A stretch of 38,965 nucleotides of DNA from assembly GCA_002292325.1 (NCBI GenBank), contig DBBR01000094.1, positions 1-38,965 of the forward strand, read 5' to 3'. The notes below the pieces were generated by a model. The model was not told where the DNA came from and searched no databases. It worked only from the letters and a program-made list of their open reading frames with translations. The DNA is from Flavobacteriales bacterium UBA979. Lineage in GTDB: Bacteria; Bacteroidota; Bacteroidia; Flavobacteriales_D; Sanyastnellaceae. How positions within the stretch are numbered: position 1 is the stretch's first letter; every line of letters begins with the position of its first letter. Shown here one piece after another: positions 1-8,895 of the stretch. Both the position numbers and the translations under genes were made by a program.

Positions 1-1
1 C

Positions 2-1282
2 AATTGCAGAAATGGAGCAGACGGGACCCCAAGAGGGTGTAAAAGCAATGGAAATTGTGGTGTGGGAGGCTGTGGGCCTTTGACCGTCTTTGATTGGCTG
101 GAGGGCGTTGCGATTCCTTCGGGACAGCGTGCTTTTGATATTGTGGAGGTGCGATTCAAGGCGAATCGCAAGGGATTCTACCGTCGGTCATCTAAACTCG
201 AAGTGCATGTTGGCGATGTGGTCGCATTGGATGCGGACCATGGAGTGGACATTGGAGTTGTGAGTCTTTCGGGTGAATTGGTTCGTGCTCAAATGAACGC
301 CAAAGGCGTCAAAGACGACCACGAGATTAAACGCATCGAACGCAAGGCGACACAGGAGGACATTGACTTGTGGCAGAAATCCAGCATGCGGGAACCCGAT
401 ACCATCAAAGAAGGACGAAAAATCATCAAGGATGCGGGCCTGCAGATGAAATTGGCGGACGTGGAATACCAAGGAGATGGCAAAAAAGCCACTTTTTACT
501 ACACAGCAGAGGATCGGGTTGATTTCCGTGAATTGGTCCGTGAATTGGCAACAGCTTTTGGTGTTCGGATTGAAATGCGGCAAATTGGTGCACGGCAGGA
601 AGCTGCACGTATTGGGGGAATTGGAGTTTGTGGCCGAGAATTGTGTTGCTCAAGCTGGCTCAAAGATTTCCGAAGCGTGAGTACATCGGCGGCCCGTTAT
701 CAGCAAATGTCATTGAATCCACAAAAGCTTGCTGGACAATGCGGCAAGCTGAAGTGCTGTTTGAATTTTGAGTTAGATCAGTATGTAGAGGCCGTCAAGG
801 ACTTCCCTTCACCCAATGCCAAAATCAAACTGAAGAAAGGAACGGCCTTTGTTTTCAAAATGGATATTTTCAAGCGGCTCGTTTACCTCATTGCTCCAGA
901 TAGTGGCAACAATGGGCCAATGCCTGTTTCGTTGGAAGATATGCAGGAGCTCATGGCGATGAACGAACGCGGAGAATACCCGCAGAGTCTAAGTGAGTTT
1001 GCTTTAGAGGAGAAGCCGGATGAAGTGGATGAGGTGTATTCCAACGTTGTTGGTCAGGACAGCTTGACACGATTTGACGAGGAGCGCCGCCGAAAGAACC
1101 GTCCGAATCGCAATAAGCGCCGCAAGCCTCATAGCCAAGGGGGAAAGAAATCGGCCAAGGCTCAATCCAAGGGAGCAGAAGGGGCATCAGGTAAGGACTC
1201 GCAATCGGGAAAGTCTGCGTCATCGGGCAAGTCCAATAACCGCCGCCGCCGTCCAAAATCCGATAAGCCTAAGAGCTCTTGA
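2..1282 (+). CDS. PSP1-domain (RicT/YaaT-like) protein, 5'-truncated by window edge
   Basis: The reading frame is open to base 2, so the true start lies upstream. A GTG at 62 is an in-frame internal codon: the residues before it (…GTPRGCKSNGNCGVGGC) continue the Cys-rich N-terminal stretch I recall from Bacteroidota PSP1 proteins. The core carries the family's Cys patches, GVCGRELCCSSWL and GQCGKLKCCLNFELD. In Bacillus the homologue RicT (YaaT) belongs to the RicA-RicF-RicT complex, which carries Fe-S clusters and acts with RNase Y; a similar chemistry here is inference. The tail after about residue 345 (counted from 62) is low-complexity Lys/Arg/Ser/Gly, probably disordered and perhaps RNA-binding. 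The stop overlaps the TTG start of gldH by 3 bases, the usual PSP1-gldH pairing of Flavobacteriia. The family call is secure, the biochemical role is not. Confidence 0.93.
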   Translation, partial: NCRNGADGTPRGCKSNGNCGVGGCGPLTVFDWLEGVAIPSGQRAFDIVEVRFKANRKGFYRRSSKLEVHVGDVVALDADHGVDIGVVSLSGELVRAQMNAKGVKDDHEIKRIERKATQEDIDLWQKSSMREPDTIKEGRKIIKDAGLQMKLADVEYQGDGKKATFYYTAEDRVDFRELVRELATAFGVRIEMRQIGARQEAARIGGIGVCGRELCCSSWLKDFRSVSTSAARYQQMSLNPQKLAGQCGKLKCCLNFELDQYVEAVKDFPSPNAKIKLKKGTAFVFKMDIFKRLVYLIAPDSGNNGPMPVSLEDMQELMAMNERGEYPQSLSEFALEEKPDEVDEVYSNVVGQDSLTRFDEERRRKNRPNRNKRRKPHSQGGKKSAKAQSKGAEGASGKDSQSGKSASSGKSNNRRRRPKSDKPKSS

Positions 1283-1764
1283 AGGCATCCGAACAATCGA
1301 GTGGCTTGTTCCTAACGGTGTGTGCGATGACGCTGTTGGCGTGCGGAACAGATGCATTTTTTGCAGGATCGAAGCCCATTGAGATGAATCCAGGATGGCA
1401 GTCTGAAGATGCGGCCGTCTTCGAATGGCAGGTGGTAGATACGCTCGAACGTTACGATTTTTTCGTTGATTTGAGGCACGACCAACAGTATCCATTCAGC
1501 AACATTTACCTTTTTGTTGATTTTACGTTTCCCAATGGCCGCATGCTAAAAGACACCCTGAGTTGCGAACTTGCAGATGATAGGGGCAATTGGCTAGGTT
1601 CAGGTTTTGGCAACATGGTGGATCACCGAATCGGCTTTCGCCGGGCGACAGGATTTCCTCTGACAGGTGACTATTCACTTGCGATTGCTCATGGCATGCG
1701 AATCGATCCTTTGCCGGGCATTTCGGATGTGGGCTTCCGCCTGGAGCCTGCACCAAAGCCATAG
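1279..1764 (+). CDS. gldH: GldH, gliding motility lipoprotein
   Basis: A 161-aa protein with a short Lys-containing N-terminus, a hydrophobic stretch and a lipobox (LLAC, Cys about residue 22), so an inner- or outer-membrane lipoprotein. The body has the GldH pattern: an opening …FEWQVVDTLERYDFFVDLRH, then NIYLFVDFTFPNG and a DTLSCELADDRGNWLG block. GldH is one of the lipoproteins needed for gliding in Flavobacterium johnsoniae. The start is a TTG at 1279 overlapping the upstream PSP1 stop (TTGA). No ATG lies before the signal peptide, and a later start would remove the charged n-region. The gene ends 2 bases from the convergent rhodanese gene, leaving no room for a separate terminator. It is assigned by sequence pattern plus the PSP1 neighbour. 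Confidence 0.85.
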   Translation: MKASEQSSGLFLTVCAMTLLACGTDAFFAGSKPIEMNPGWQSEDAAVFEWQVVDTLERYDFFVDLRHDQQYPFSNIYLFVDFTFPNGRMLKDTLSCELADDRGNWLGSGFGNMVDHRIGFRRATGFPLTGDYSLAIAHGMRIDPLPGISDVGFRLEPAPKP

Positions 1765-1766
1765 TT

Positions 1767-2222
1767 TCATTCAGAAGAAGGGAGGTTTACGGGCTCGCCA
1801 AAAACGACGGCTCCGTTGTTGTTCGTCCATTCTTCCATGCCTCCGACAAGATCTATGATGTAGGGGTGGCCAATGATCCTGAGTTCTTCGGTTATGACGC
1901 CACTTCGCCCTCCTGCTTCGCAATAAACAAGGATGGGCCGATTGTTAGGCAGCGATTTTAGAGGTTCGAGACGGTCATCCCAATCGTATGAAATGAAGGC
2001 AGCGCCTTCGAGGTGACCTGCATCCCATTCGTTATCAGAACGTACGTCGATGAGGATAGCGGTGGGCAGGGCAGCTTGCAGCGAATCCAGCTGCAATATG
2101 GAGATTTCTTGCACTTGCGCAGGAGTACTTAAATCGCTCGCAGGCGTGTCTCCGGTTTGACAACTTATCCAGCCAAGGGCAATGCATGCGCTCATGAGCG
2201 CAACGGTGGTAATGCTCTTCAT
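1767..2222 (-). CDS. Rhodanese-like domain lipoprotein
   Basis: A 151-aa protein with an N-terminal signal sequence (MKSITTVALMSACIALG) and a Cys at about residue 21 after WIS. This is an acceptable but not ideal lipobox, so it is probably an envelope lipoprotein. Residues 40-145 form one rhodanese domain: the ILIDVRSDNEWDAGHLEGA entry motif, then the active-site loop CEAGGRSG with the catalytic Cys present, then the closing GGMEEW. Rhodaneses move sulfane sulfur through a Cys persulfide; the substrate cannot be told from sequence. It is transcribed divergently from the M43 protease, 80 bp between the two starts. The single-domain form and export signal suggest an envelope sulfur or redox role, but that is inference. 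Confidence 0.9.
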   Translation of the reverse strand: MKSITTVALMSACIALGWISCQTGDTPASDLSTPAQVQEISILQLDSLQAALPTAILIDVRSDNEWDAGHLEGAAFISYDWDDRLEPLKSLPNNRPILVYCEAGGRSGVITEELRIIGHPYIIDLVGGMEEWTNNNGAVVFGEPVNLPSSE

Positions 2223-2302
2223 ACTGTAAAATTAGTGCTTCATGGATGGATGTTATCAATGCCTGGAAAATTTGGTAAATTGCGTCCTCAAGAATTGAAA
2301 CC

Positions 2303-4414
2303 ATGTTGTCAAAAATTATACAGCCCAAGGGGCTGTTGACGTTGCAGCTGCTGATTGTTTGTGGATTACTCTCTGCCCAAGGTCAAGGGACTCCACCTGA
2401 AATTAAATATTGCGGACAATGGATGATGGAGGCGGCCTTTTTTCGGGCGCATCCCGAAGCGCGAGAACAGGCAAACCATGATGCCCTGAGATTGGAGGCC
2501 GAGACCACTAATTTCACGGATGCGAACAGGGATGAGTTGATCGTAATTCCGGTTGTTTTTCACGTGATCCATTACAACGGACCGGAAAACATCAGCGAGG
2601 AACAGGTTCTGAGTGGCATTGAGGTGATGAACGCGGATTTCCGAAAACTCAACAGCGACATTGATGACGTAATTGATGATTTCTCAAATGTGGCATCCGA
2701 CACCGAAATTGAATTTCGGTTGGCACAAATTGATCCGAACGGCAACTGCCATACCGGAATCAATCGAATTGTGTCGCCCTTAACCTACGTGGGCGATGGC
2801 GATGTAAAGGATTTGATTCAATGGCCACGTAACAGCTACCTGAACATTTGGGTGGTTGAGAATGCCAATGGCGCAGCGGGATATAGCCTCTACCCAAGTT
2901 CCGTCAATGGCAATCAAGGGGCTGGCAACGACGGCATCGTAGTCGCCCATGATTACACAGGCAATATGGGAACGAGCAATATTTACCGTTCGAGGACTTT
3001 AACGCATGAAGCGGGACATTGGATGAACTTGCGCCATACGTGGGGCAATTCCAACAACCCCGGCGATTCTGAGAACTGCGATATGGATGACAACGTGGAT
3101 GATACGCCGACAACAAGCGGTTGGACATCCTGCAACGTCCTCGGAGAAACATGTGGCTCGCTGGATAATGTTCAGAATTATATGGAGTATTCATACTGTG
3201 GACGGATGTTTACAGATGGACAGCGTCTTCGCATGAGGGCTGCTATGAACAGCAGCACGGCACAAAGAAATCAACTTTGGACTCCTGCCAACTTGGAGGA
3301 AACGGGTGTGAGCCTGGAACCGATTTTATGCGAGGCAAGCTTTTCCGCTTCTCGCCAAACCATTTGCGTAGGGGATTCTGTTCAATTTTTTGATGAGAGT
3401 TTTCATGGCGTGACGGGTTGGGAATGGGATTTTGGAGACGGCATTACGGCTGCCGGTGATGCTCCTTGGCATGTATTTGACGACGCGGGAATTTTTGATG
3501 TGACGCTGACCGTGACAAACGGCAACGATGAGGTATCCTTGACGGAAACCTCCTTCATCCAAGTGTTGGAAGTTGGAGCAATGGCCACCCCTTTTGAGGA
3601 TAGTTTCGAAGCACCTGAATTGAGTGAAGATTGGTTCATGGTCGATGTTTCCAACGATGGAGATGGCTGGGAACTCACATCTGTTGCGGCATTTACTGGC
3701 GAGCAAAGTTTGCGCATTCACAACTGGTCGAACGGCATTGAATTCAATAAAGATTTATTGATCACGAGCTCCATGGACATGTCGCAGGCTGCGGAGATTC
3801 AGGTCTCTTACAAGTGGGCGTATTGTTTCAAGGGAACGGACGAAGACGAGGATGATACCGATGATCGGTTAAAAGTCTATGCTTCCCCCAATTGCGGTGA
3901 ATCATGGAGTCTTCGGAGAATGCACAGAGGGTTTACAGACTTGCCATCTGCTCCTCCGCATCCTTTCGTTTTCACTCCAAACGGCCCGGATGAGTGGAAC
4001 AGCTATACGCTCAACATACCATACGAGCAATTTTTTACGGAGAACTTCCGTCTGAAATTTGAATTCGAAAGTCGGTTGGGCAACAACATATTCTTGGATG
4101 ACATCAACATCGAAGTACTCACTCCTGCTGATGTGTTAGAGCGCGAACTGACGAACGGAATTGAATTGAACGTATATCCGAATCCGGCGACCAATTCAGC
4201 GGCGCTGGAGTTCGCGACAAATCGCCCTTACGATGCCTTGAGATTGGAAGTGATGGACCTGACGGGACGATTGGTTTGGACGGGGTTCAATGGTTCCTTG
4301 CCGATGGGAACGCAACGGTTTGAGCTTCCTGTGGCTTTATTTGCTCAAGGGACTTACATGGTTGTAGTAACCGCAGAAGGACGTCCATTTTCTGAACGTC
4401 TTTTGGTAAAGTAA
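2303..4414 (+). CDS. Secreted M43 (cytophagalysin/pappalysin) metalloprotease with PKD and T9SS C-terminal domain
   Basis: A 703-aa multidomain exported protease. Residues 1-27 are a signal peptide. Residues about 75-325 are the M43 catalytic domain with the extended zinc motif HEAGHWMNLRH (His235, Glu236, His239, His245) and a Met-turn (NYMEYSYCGRMF). Residues about 343-420 are a PKD domain (WEWDFGDG). Residues about 425-615 look like a MAM/jelly-roll binding module with an acidic DEDEDDTDD loop. Residues 625-703 are a type A T9SS sorting domain (LNVYPNPATN … LTGRLV … GTYMVVV), normally removed on outer-membrane translocation. It is a monocistronic gene closed by a strong hairpin terminator. 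It likely digests extracellular proteins; the true substrate is unknown. Confidence 0.95.
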   Translation: MLSKIIQPKGLLTLQLLIVCGLLSAQGQGTPPEIKYCGQWMMEAAFFRAHPEAREQANHDALRLEAETTNFTDANRDELIVIPVVFHVIHYNGPENISEEQVLSGIEVMNADFRKLNSDIDDVIDDFSNVASDTEIEFRLAQIDPNGNCHTGINRIVSPLTYVGDGDVKDLIQWPRNSYLNIWVVENANGAAGYSLYPSSVNGNQGAGNDGIVVAHDYTGNMGTSNIYRSRTLTHEAGHWMNLRHTWGNSNNPGDSENCDMDDNVDDTPTTSGWTSCNVLGETCGSLDNVQNYMEYSYCGRMFTDGQRLRMRAAMNSSTAQRNQLWTPANLEETGVSLEPILCEASFSASRQTICVGDSVQFFDESFHGVTGWEWDFGDGITAAGDAPWHVFDDAGIFDVTLTVTNGNDEVSLTETSFIQVLEVGAMATPFEDSFEAPELSEDWFMVDVSNDGDGWELTSVAAFTGEQSLRIHNWSNGIEFNKDLLITSSMDMSQAAEIQVSYKWAYCFKGTDEDEDDTDDRLKVYASPNCGESWSLRRMHRGFTDLPSAPPHPFVFTPNGPDEWNSYTLNIPYEQFFTENFRLKFEFESRLGNNIFLDDINIEVLTPADVLERELTNGIELNVYPNPATNSAALEFATNRPYDALRLEVMDLTGRLVWTGFNGSLPMGTQRFELPVALFAQGTYMVVVTAEGRPFSERLLVK

Positions 4415-4431
4415 CAAGGATTTGTTCCATG

Positions 4432-4460
4432 AAAAACGGCCGCTCGAAGCGGCCGTTTTT
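4432..4460. terminator. Bidirectional intrinsic terminator
   Basis: A perfect inverted repeat with 13-bp arms (AAAAACGGCCGCT / AGCGGCCGTTTTT) and a 3-nt CGA loop. The GC-rich core is flanked by A5 on one side and T5 on the other, so it can end transcription from both directions. It sits between the convergent 3' ends of the M43 protease (stop at 4414) and the secreted 141-aa protein (stop at 4511), which fits that role. Confidence 0.93.
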
Positions 4461-4510
4461 GATTGTACCTGGGCGATAGGCACAGGGATAGAATCACTGA
4501 TGGATTGTGT

Positions 4511-4936
4511 TTAGCTTTTGGAGCCGACCAAAACGGTCACGCACCCCTCGTGGGATATGGCCGATTTCGATTCGGGAACTTGCACGTGAATTTGCAGTTG
4601 CTGCGTGGTCTCGACTTTAAAATCGACGTAGTTCACGTCGGGTTCGTTCTTGCTGCTATCAAATAAACGCTTGCCCCTGCCATCATTGATTTCGTATGCA
4701 ACTTCACCAAGGACGGGATGACTGCAAACAATGAGTCGGTAGTCTTGTCCGGCCAAAAAGGTGAGCATAAGCTCGGCTTCATCACCTGGAATAAGGATGG
4801 CGCTGTTGTAGTTGTCGTTCTGAATGTAGCCGTCCAATGTGGAAAGGCAGTTTTTCTTTGTAAACGACCGACACTGTGCGTCGGCAGTTGTTGCAAAGAG
4901 CCCGAAGGCCAAAAGGAGGATTATCGTATGTTTCAT
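4511..4936 (-). CDS. Secreted protein of unknown function (141 aa)
   Basis: The first 20 residues are a clear Sec signal peptide (MKHTIILLLAFGLFATTADA) with likely cleavage after ADA, so the mature protein starts QCRSFTKKNC. The mature part is about 120 residues, probably beta-rich, with four Cys (…QCRS, KKNC, IVCSH, GCVTV) that could form two disulfides. The block PGDEAELMLTFLAGQDYRLIVC and the C-terminal GCVTVLVG resemble small exported proteins I recall from marine Bacteroidota, but I cannot name a family. It begins 16 bp after the His-rich lipoprotein stop, so the two are probably co-transcribed. It is real by its signal peptide and placement; function unknown. Confidence 0.75.
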   Translation of the reverse strand: MKHTIILLLAFGLFATTADAQCRSFTKKNCLSTLDGYIQNDNYNSAILIPGDEAELMLTFLAGQDYRLIVCSHPVLGEVAYEINDGRGKRLFDSSKNEPDVNYVDFKVETTQQLQIHVQVPESKSAISHEGCVTVLVGSKS

Positions 4937-4952
4937 CGTACTTCTTGGCTAA

Positions 4953-5885
4953 TTATTGAATGCATCCGTTTCGAACAGCTTCCACTGCGGACGCAATTGC
5001 ACTGATGGTCGCATCGTCTGCACTAAAGGTTGGTCCACCGCCAATCACAAACCCACCGGATTCTTCACGGGAAGTGGTGCCTTCACCTTCGTCACTGTTG
5101 ACGCCTTCGAAGGCGGATTTAATTTGGTTCATGGAAGCAAGCATTCCTGCTAACGCCGGTGTTTGCTCATAACTTGAGCAGAGTCGCATGACATCGTCAA
5201 GCACCAGTTTCTGTTCCGCAATGCGCATTTTTAATTCGTCAGGAGCCTCATCAAGGTGACGCGTCGCGAGGTAGAGTCCTTCGACCCATCCTGAAGCGAC
5301 AACAAGTCCTGCAAGATCTTCTTGACCGTTGAATTTAAGCTGTTCATTCAGTGCGTAGAAAGTGTCCGATACGATGTCGATTAAAATCCCTCGTTCGTTC
5401 CGATTGGCTTCGACCTCGGACATGACTTCGTCACTTAAAACGTTGCTAATGCCCAATTCTTCGCTGAGCGATTTGATGGCGGACAGGTAATCCAGGCTTG
5501 CGGAATTCTCTTCGAAAATGGTCGCGTAACTTAAATCAGCCCCGTAGATGCCCAAGTTCATCGCTTGAGCGTCGCTGGTGGTGTAATTGGCAGCCCGGTC
5601 AGCTCCATTCAAAACATCTGAATGGAATTGCGCTCCACTTCGCTTGATTAAGGAGGCGGTTTCCATGGGTGACGGAGCTGCATGAAAAATCTTCGTCAGC
5701 GTATTTTCACGAGAGGTCACGGCCATGCCATCTGCATCCATGCCGTCTGCATCCGAGTGTTCGTGATCATGTGCAGCATGATCGTGCCCGGCATGGTCCT
5801 CTTGACTGCCTCCGCATCCGGTGGCTAGAAATGCACCCAATCCGATGAGGATAGGAAGTGCTTGAATTCGTTGATTGAAACGCAT
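4953..5885 (-). CDS. His-rich lipoprotein of unknown function
   Basis: A 310-aa protein with signal peptide and lipobox (LATGC, Cys about residue 24). Right after the anchor comes a His/Asp-rich stretch (residues about 30-50, DHAGHDHAAHDHEHSDADG), a likely Zn/Cu/Ni-binding tether. The rest is mostly alpha-helical. It contains a segment (residues about 105-260: AMNLGIYGADLSYATIF … ISNVLSDEVM … GWVEGLYLA) resembling uncharacterised Bacteroidota lipoproteins I cannot name. Near the C-terminus is a Gly-rich ESGGFVIGGGP stretch. It is followed by the secreted 141-aa gene. The start is an ATG with a good n-region. Periplasmic metal binding is inferred from composition only. Confidence 0.75.
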   Translation of the reverse strand: MRFNQRIQALPILIGLGAFLATGCGGSQEDHAGHDHAAHDHEHSDADGMDADGMAVTSRENTLTKIFHAAPSPMETASLIKRSGAQFHSDVLNGADRAANYTTSDAQAMNLGIYGADLSYATIFEENSASLDYLSAIKSLSEELGISNVLSDEVMSEVEANRNERGILIDIVSDTFYALNEQLKFNGQEDLAGLVVASGWVEGLYLATRHLDEAPDELKMRIAEQKLVLDDVMRLCSSYEQTPALAGMLASMNQIKSAFEGVNSDEGEGTTSREESGGFVIGGGPTFSADDATISAIASAVEAVRNGCIQ

Positions 5886-5997
5886 TTTTATAGATCTGGA
5901 TATTGAAGTCCAAGATGCTTCTCACCGGGCACCTATACGCAGGGGCAGCGAAAAAGTTCCACACACGCTAATGTTTATCTCAAAAGCGAACCCGTTC

Positions 5998-8841
5998 TCA
6001 GTGTGCCTCGAGCCAATTTTGACCAAAGGACATCTCGACGATCAATGGAACATCCAGCGTTACTGCGCTTGACATGGCCTCTGAAATCATGGTTTCAAGC
6101 TGCTCAATTTCGTTTTTCGGCACATCAAAAACCAATTCGTCATGCACTTGCATGATCATGCGGGTCTTCATTTTATTCTCCGTCAGTGCCTTGGTCATTC
6201 GCACCATGGCCACTTTTATAATGTCCGCTGCCGACCCTTGGATAGGCGCGTTGACTGCATTTCGCTCAGCGAAAGCGCGTACGGTTGCATTGTTGGATTG
6301 AATGTCGGGCAGGTATCGTCGGCGACCGAGCACGGTCTCCGCATATCCTTTCTCCCGAACGGATTCAACACATTCCGCCGTGAAAGCCTTGAGTTGAGCA
6401 AACTGAAGGAAGTAGGCATCGATGATTTCCTTGGCTTCACGACGTGGAATCCCGAGGTTTTGGGCCAGTCCAAATGCTCCTTGACCATAAAGAATTCCAA
6501 AGTTGACGGCTTTGGCCTTGCCGCGCATCGCCCGGTCGACGCTTTCCGGCTCAACGCCAAATACCTTTGCTGCAGTGGCGGTATGCACGTCGTGCCCTTG
6601 GATGAAGGCATCGACGAGGCCTGAGTCTTTGCTCAAGGCAGCGGCAATACGCAATTCAACTTGGCTGTAATCTGCGGCGACCAGCACGTGATCTTCATCC
6701 CGAGGGATGAATGCCTTCCGGATAGCGCGTCCCTCTTCTGTGCGGATTGGGATGTTCTGGAGATTGGGATCTTTTGAACTCAGCCGCCCGGTTGCTGCCA
6801 CGGTTTGTTGGTAGGTGGTGTGCACCCGCCCCGTTCCTTCAAAAACCAGTTTAGGCAACGGATCCACATAAGTGGATTTTAATTTTTTCAATTTGCGGTA
6901 CCGAAGTACGGCGGGCACAATGGCATGGGCCTCCTTTATTTTTTCGAGCACCTCCTCACCCGTAGGGTACTGACCTGTTTTGGTCTTCTTGATTTTAGCC
7001 TTGATTTCCAAGGTTTCAAAAAGAATGGGTCCGAGTTGCTTGGGGCTGTCTATGTTGAATTCTTGCCCTGCGTATCCATGAATCTCTTCCGTCAGAATGG
7101 CGATTTGGTGTCCCAGTGCAATGCTGTAGTTGGTTAGCTCAGTGGAATGAATGCGGACGCCTTCCAATTCCATGTCTGCCAAGATCTTGACCAACGGCAT
7201 TTCCACGGTACGGAAGAGATCCATCGCAGCGACCTCCTCAAGCTGGGGAGTAAATCGCTCGCACAATTGGAAGGCGACGTCGGCGTCTTCGCATGCATAG
7301 TCCCTCAAAGATTCTACGGACAGATCCGTCATTGATTTTTGGTCCTTGCCCGCTTTGCCAATGATATCGGTGATGGGAATGGTGGCGTAGCCTAATTCAA
7401 TCTCTGCAAGGCGGTCGAGTTTATGTGATGATTCAGGTTGAATCAAATAATGCGCCACCATGGTATCAAAGATGCGGTTGTGAAATTCGATTCCACGCCG
7501 ATGAAGGATTTTGTAATCGAATTTGAAATGATGCGCAATGGCCTCTTTGGTAGAATCTGCGAAAAGCGGTTGAATTTTCTCCATGAGCTCAGACTCCGTC
7601 CATTGGTCCGCAACCGCAGGAACCCACCAAGCCTTGCCGGTGGCATGAGAAAAAGAGATGCCCACCAGGGAAGCTCGAAGCGTGTCCAGCGATGATGTCT
7701 CGGTGTCAAAAGCGAATTGGGGCGCCGCCATCAACACTTCCAGCATCGCTTCCAGTTCTGGAAGGGTTTGAACCAGTTGATAGTCCGTTTCTCGATCGTT
7801 GAGGGACAGGTACCCCGTCGCACCTGCTGGATTCATGAAAGCTTCCCCCGCCGCAGCATTTGCGGGAGTGCCAAACAAATCAAGCTGTGCAGCTTCTTCT
7901 GTGTTCGATGTTAATGCAGTCGATTGAGGAACATTCGGAGTTGCTTTTGGGGCCTCACTGCCTAAAATTCGCTGGGCCAGCGTGCGGAATTCCAAGTCCT
8001 CCAAGGTTCCACGCAATGCGTCTGATTTGGGAGGTTCCATGACCATTAGATCCCAATCGTATTCCATCGGAATGTCCAAGCAAATTGTGGCCAATTCGCG
8101 AGATAGTCGGGCTAAGTCAACATTTTCTTCTACCCGTTCGCGGAGCTTTCCTTTGAGCTCTCCCGCATGTTCAATCACACCTTCCAAGTCGCCATATTGC
8201 TTCAATAGCTTGGATGCGGTTTTCGCTCCAACTCCCGGAATGCCCGGAATGTTGTCAACGCTGTCGCCCATCATCCCGAGTAAATCAATGATTTGTAATG
8301 GATTGTCCACTTCAAATTTCTCTCGAATTTCATCGATCCCCCAAACTTCGGCAGGGTTGCCACTGCGACCCGGTCGGTACATGCGGATGTTCTCCGTTAC
8401 GAGCTGACCGAAATCTTTATCAGGTGTCATCATATAGACGTCAAACCCTGATTTTTCAGCTTTTTTTGCAAGAAATCCAATGATGTCGTCGGCTTCATAC
8501 CCCACCTTGCTAATGGAAGGAACATTTAGCCCTTCCAAGACCTGCAATATCCAAGGCACAGATCGTTTGATGTCTTCAGGGGTCTCGTTCCGATTCGCCT
8601 TGTATTCAGGATAAGTTTCATTGCGAAAAGAGCCTCCGGGAGCGTCAAAAACAACCGCTAGATGCGTTGGGGATTCTTTTCGAATGACTTCAAGTAGTGC
8701 GTTTGTGAATCCAAAAATGGCACTGGTGTTCAAGCCCTTCGAATTGATCCTGGGATTTTTGAGGAACGCGTAGTACGCTCTGAAAATTAACGCGTAGGCG
8801 TCAATGAGAAATAGCTTGCGTTCGGAAGGGGCGGTGATCAT
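5998..8841 (-). CDS. polA: DNA polymerase I
   Basis: A full-length 947-aa enzyme for Okazaki-fragment maturation and repair synthesis. Residues 1-290 are the 5'-3' exonuclease/flap nuclease (LIDAYALIFRAYYAF, YEADDIIG, helix-hairpin-helix IPGIPGVGAKTA). Residues 300-345 are a low-complexity linker. Residues 355-530 are a 3'-5' exonuclease whose metal ligands look intact: DTE at 379-381, the HHFKFD block and YACEDAD. Residues 550-947 are the polymerase: motif A with Asp724 (AADYSQVELR), O-helix Arg773/Lys777/Phe781 and motif C His900-Asp901 (QVHDELVF). The intact proofreading motifs differ from proofreading-dead PolA of some lineages. It lies downstream of dxs and DUF2480 on the same strand, with its own promoter-like box at 8888-8895. 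Confidence 0.98.
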   Translation of the reverse strand: MITAPSERKLFLIDAYALIFRAYYAFLKNPRINSKGLNTSAIFGFTNALLEVIRKESPTHLAVVFDAPGGSFRNETYPEYKANRNETPEDIKRSVPWILQVLEGLNVPSISKVGYEADDIIGFLAKKAEKSGFDVYMMTPDKDFGQLVTENIRMYRPGRSGNPAEVWGIDEIREKFEVDNPLQIIDLLGMMGDSVDNIPGIPGVGAKTASKLLKQYGDLEGVIEHAGELKGKLRERVEENVDLARLSRELATICLDIPMEYDWDLMVMEPPKSDALRGTLEDLEFRTLAQRILGSEAPKATPNVPQSTALTSNTEEAAQLDLFGTPANAAAGEAFMNPAGATGYLSLNDRETDYQLVQTLPELEAMLEVLMAAPQFAFDTETSSLDTLRASLVGISFSHATGKAWWVPAVADQWTESELMEKIQPLFADSTKEAIAHHFKFDYKILHRRGIEFHNRIFDTMVAHYLIQPESSHKLDRLAEIELGYATIPITDIIGKAGKDQKSMTDLSVESLRDYACEDADVAFQLCERFTPQLEEVAAMDLFRTVEMPLVKILADMELEGVRIHSTELTNYSIALGHQIAILTEEIHGYAGQEFNIDSPKQLGPILFETLEIKAKIKKTKTGQYPTGEEVLEKIKEAHAIVPAVLRYRKLKKLKSTYVDPLPKLVFEGTGRVHTTYQQTVAATGRLSSKDPNLQNIPIRTEEGRAIRKAFIPRDEDHVLVAADYSQVELRIAAALSKDSGLVDAFIQGHDVHTATAAKVFGVEPESVDRAMRGKAKAVNFGILYGQGAFGLAQNLGIPRREAKEIIDAYFLQFAQLKAFTAECVESVREKGYAETVLGRRRYLPDIQSNNATVRAFAERNAVNAPIQGSAADIIKVAMVRMTKALTENKMKTRMIMQVHDELVFDVPKNEIEQLETMISEAMSSAVTLDVPLIVEMSFGQNWLEAH

Positions 8842-8887
8842 GTCAGGTACGGTCCGATGTGTTCCATCGAAGGTACCACGTAGCGAT

Positions 8888-8895
8888 CAAAATTA
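8888..8895 (-). promoter_or_regulatory. Putative -7 element for polA
   Basis: On the minus strand the octamer reads TAATTTTG, a full match to the Bacteroidota -7 consensus TAnnTTTG, 46 nt upstream of the polA ATG. It overlaps the stop codon of the DUF2480 gene. No TTG (-33) lies at the expected spacing, so the element is only half supported. Confidence 0.4.

Noticed and set aside
188..583. 131-aa minus-strand ORF opposite the PSP1 gene
   Set aside because: It lies wholly antisense to a well-supported conserved gene and shows no domain or signal pattern.
5886..5997. 112-bp gap between the His-rich lipoprotein and polA tested for a terminator or riboswitch
   Set aside because: Only a 4-bp GAAC/GTTC stem follows polA, too weak for a terminator, and no known riboswitch core is visible.
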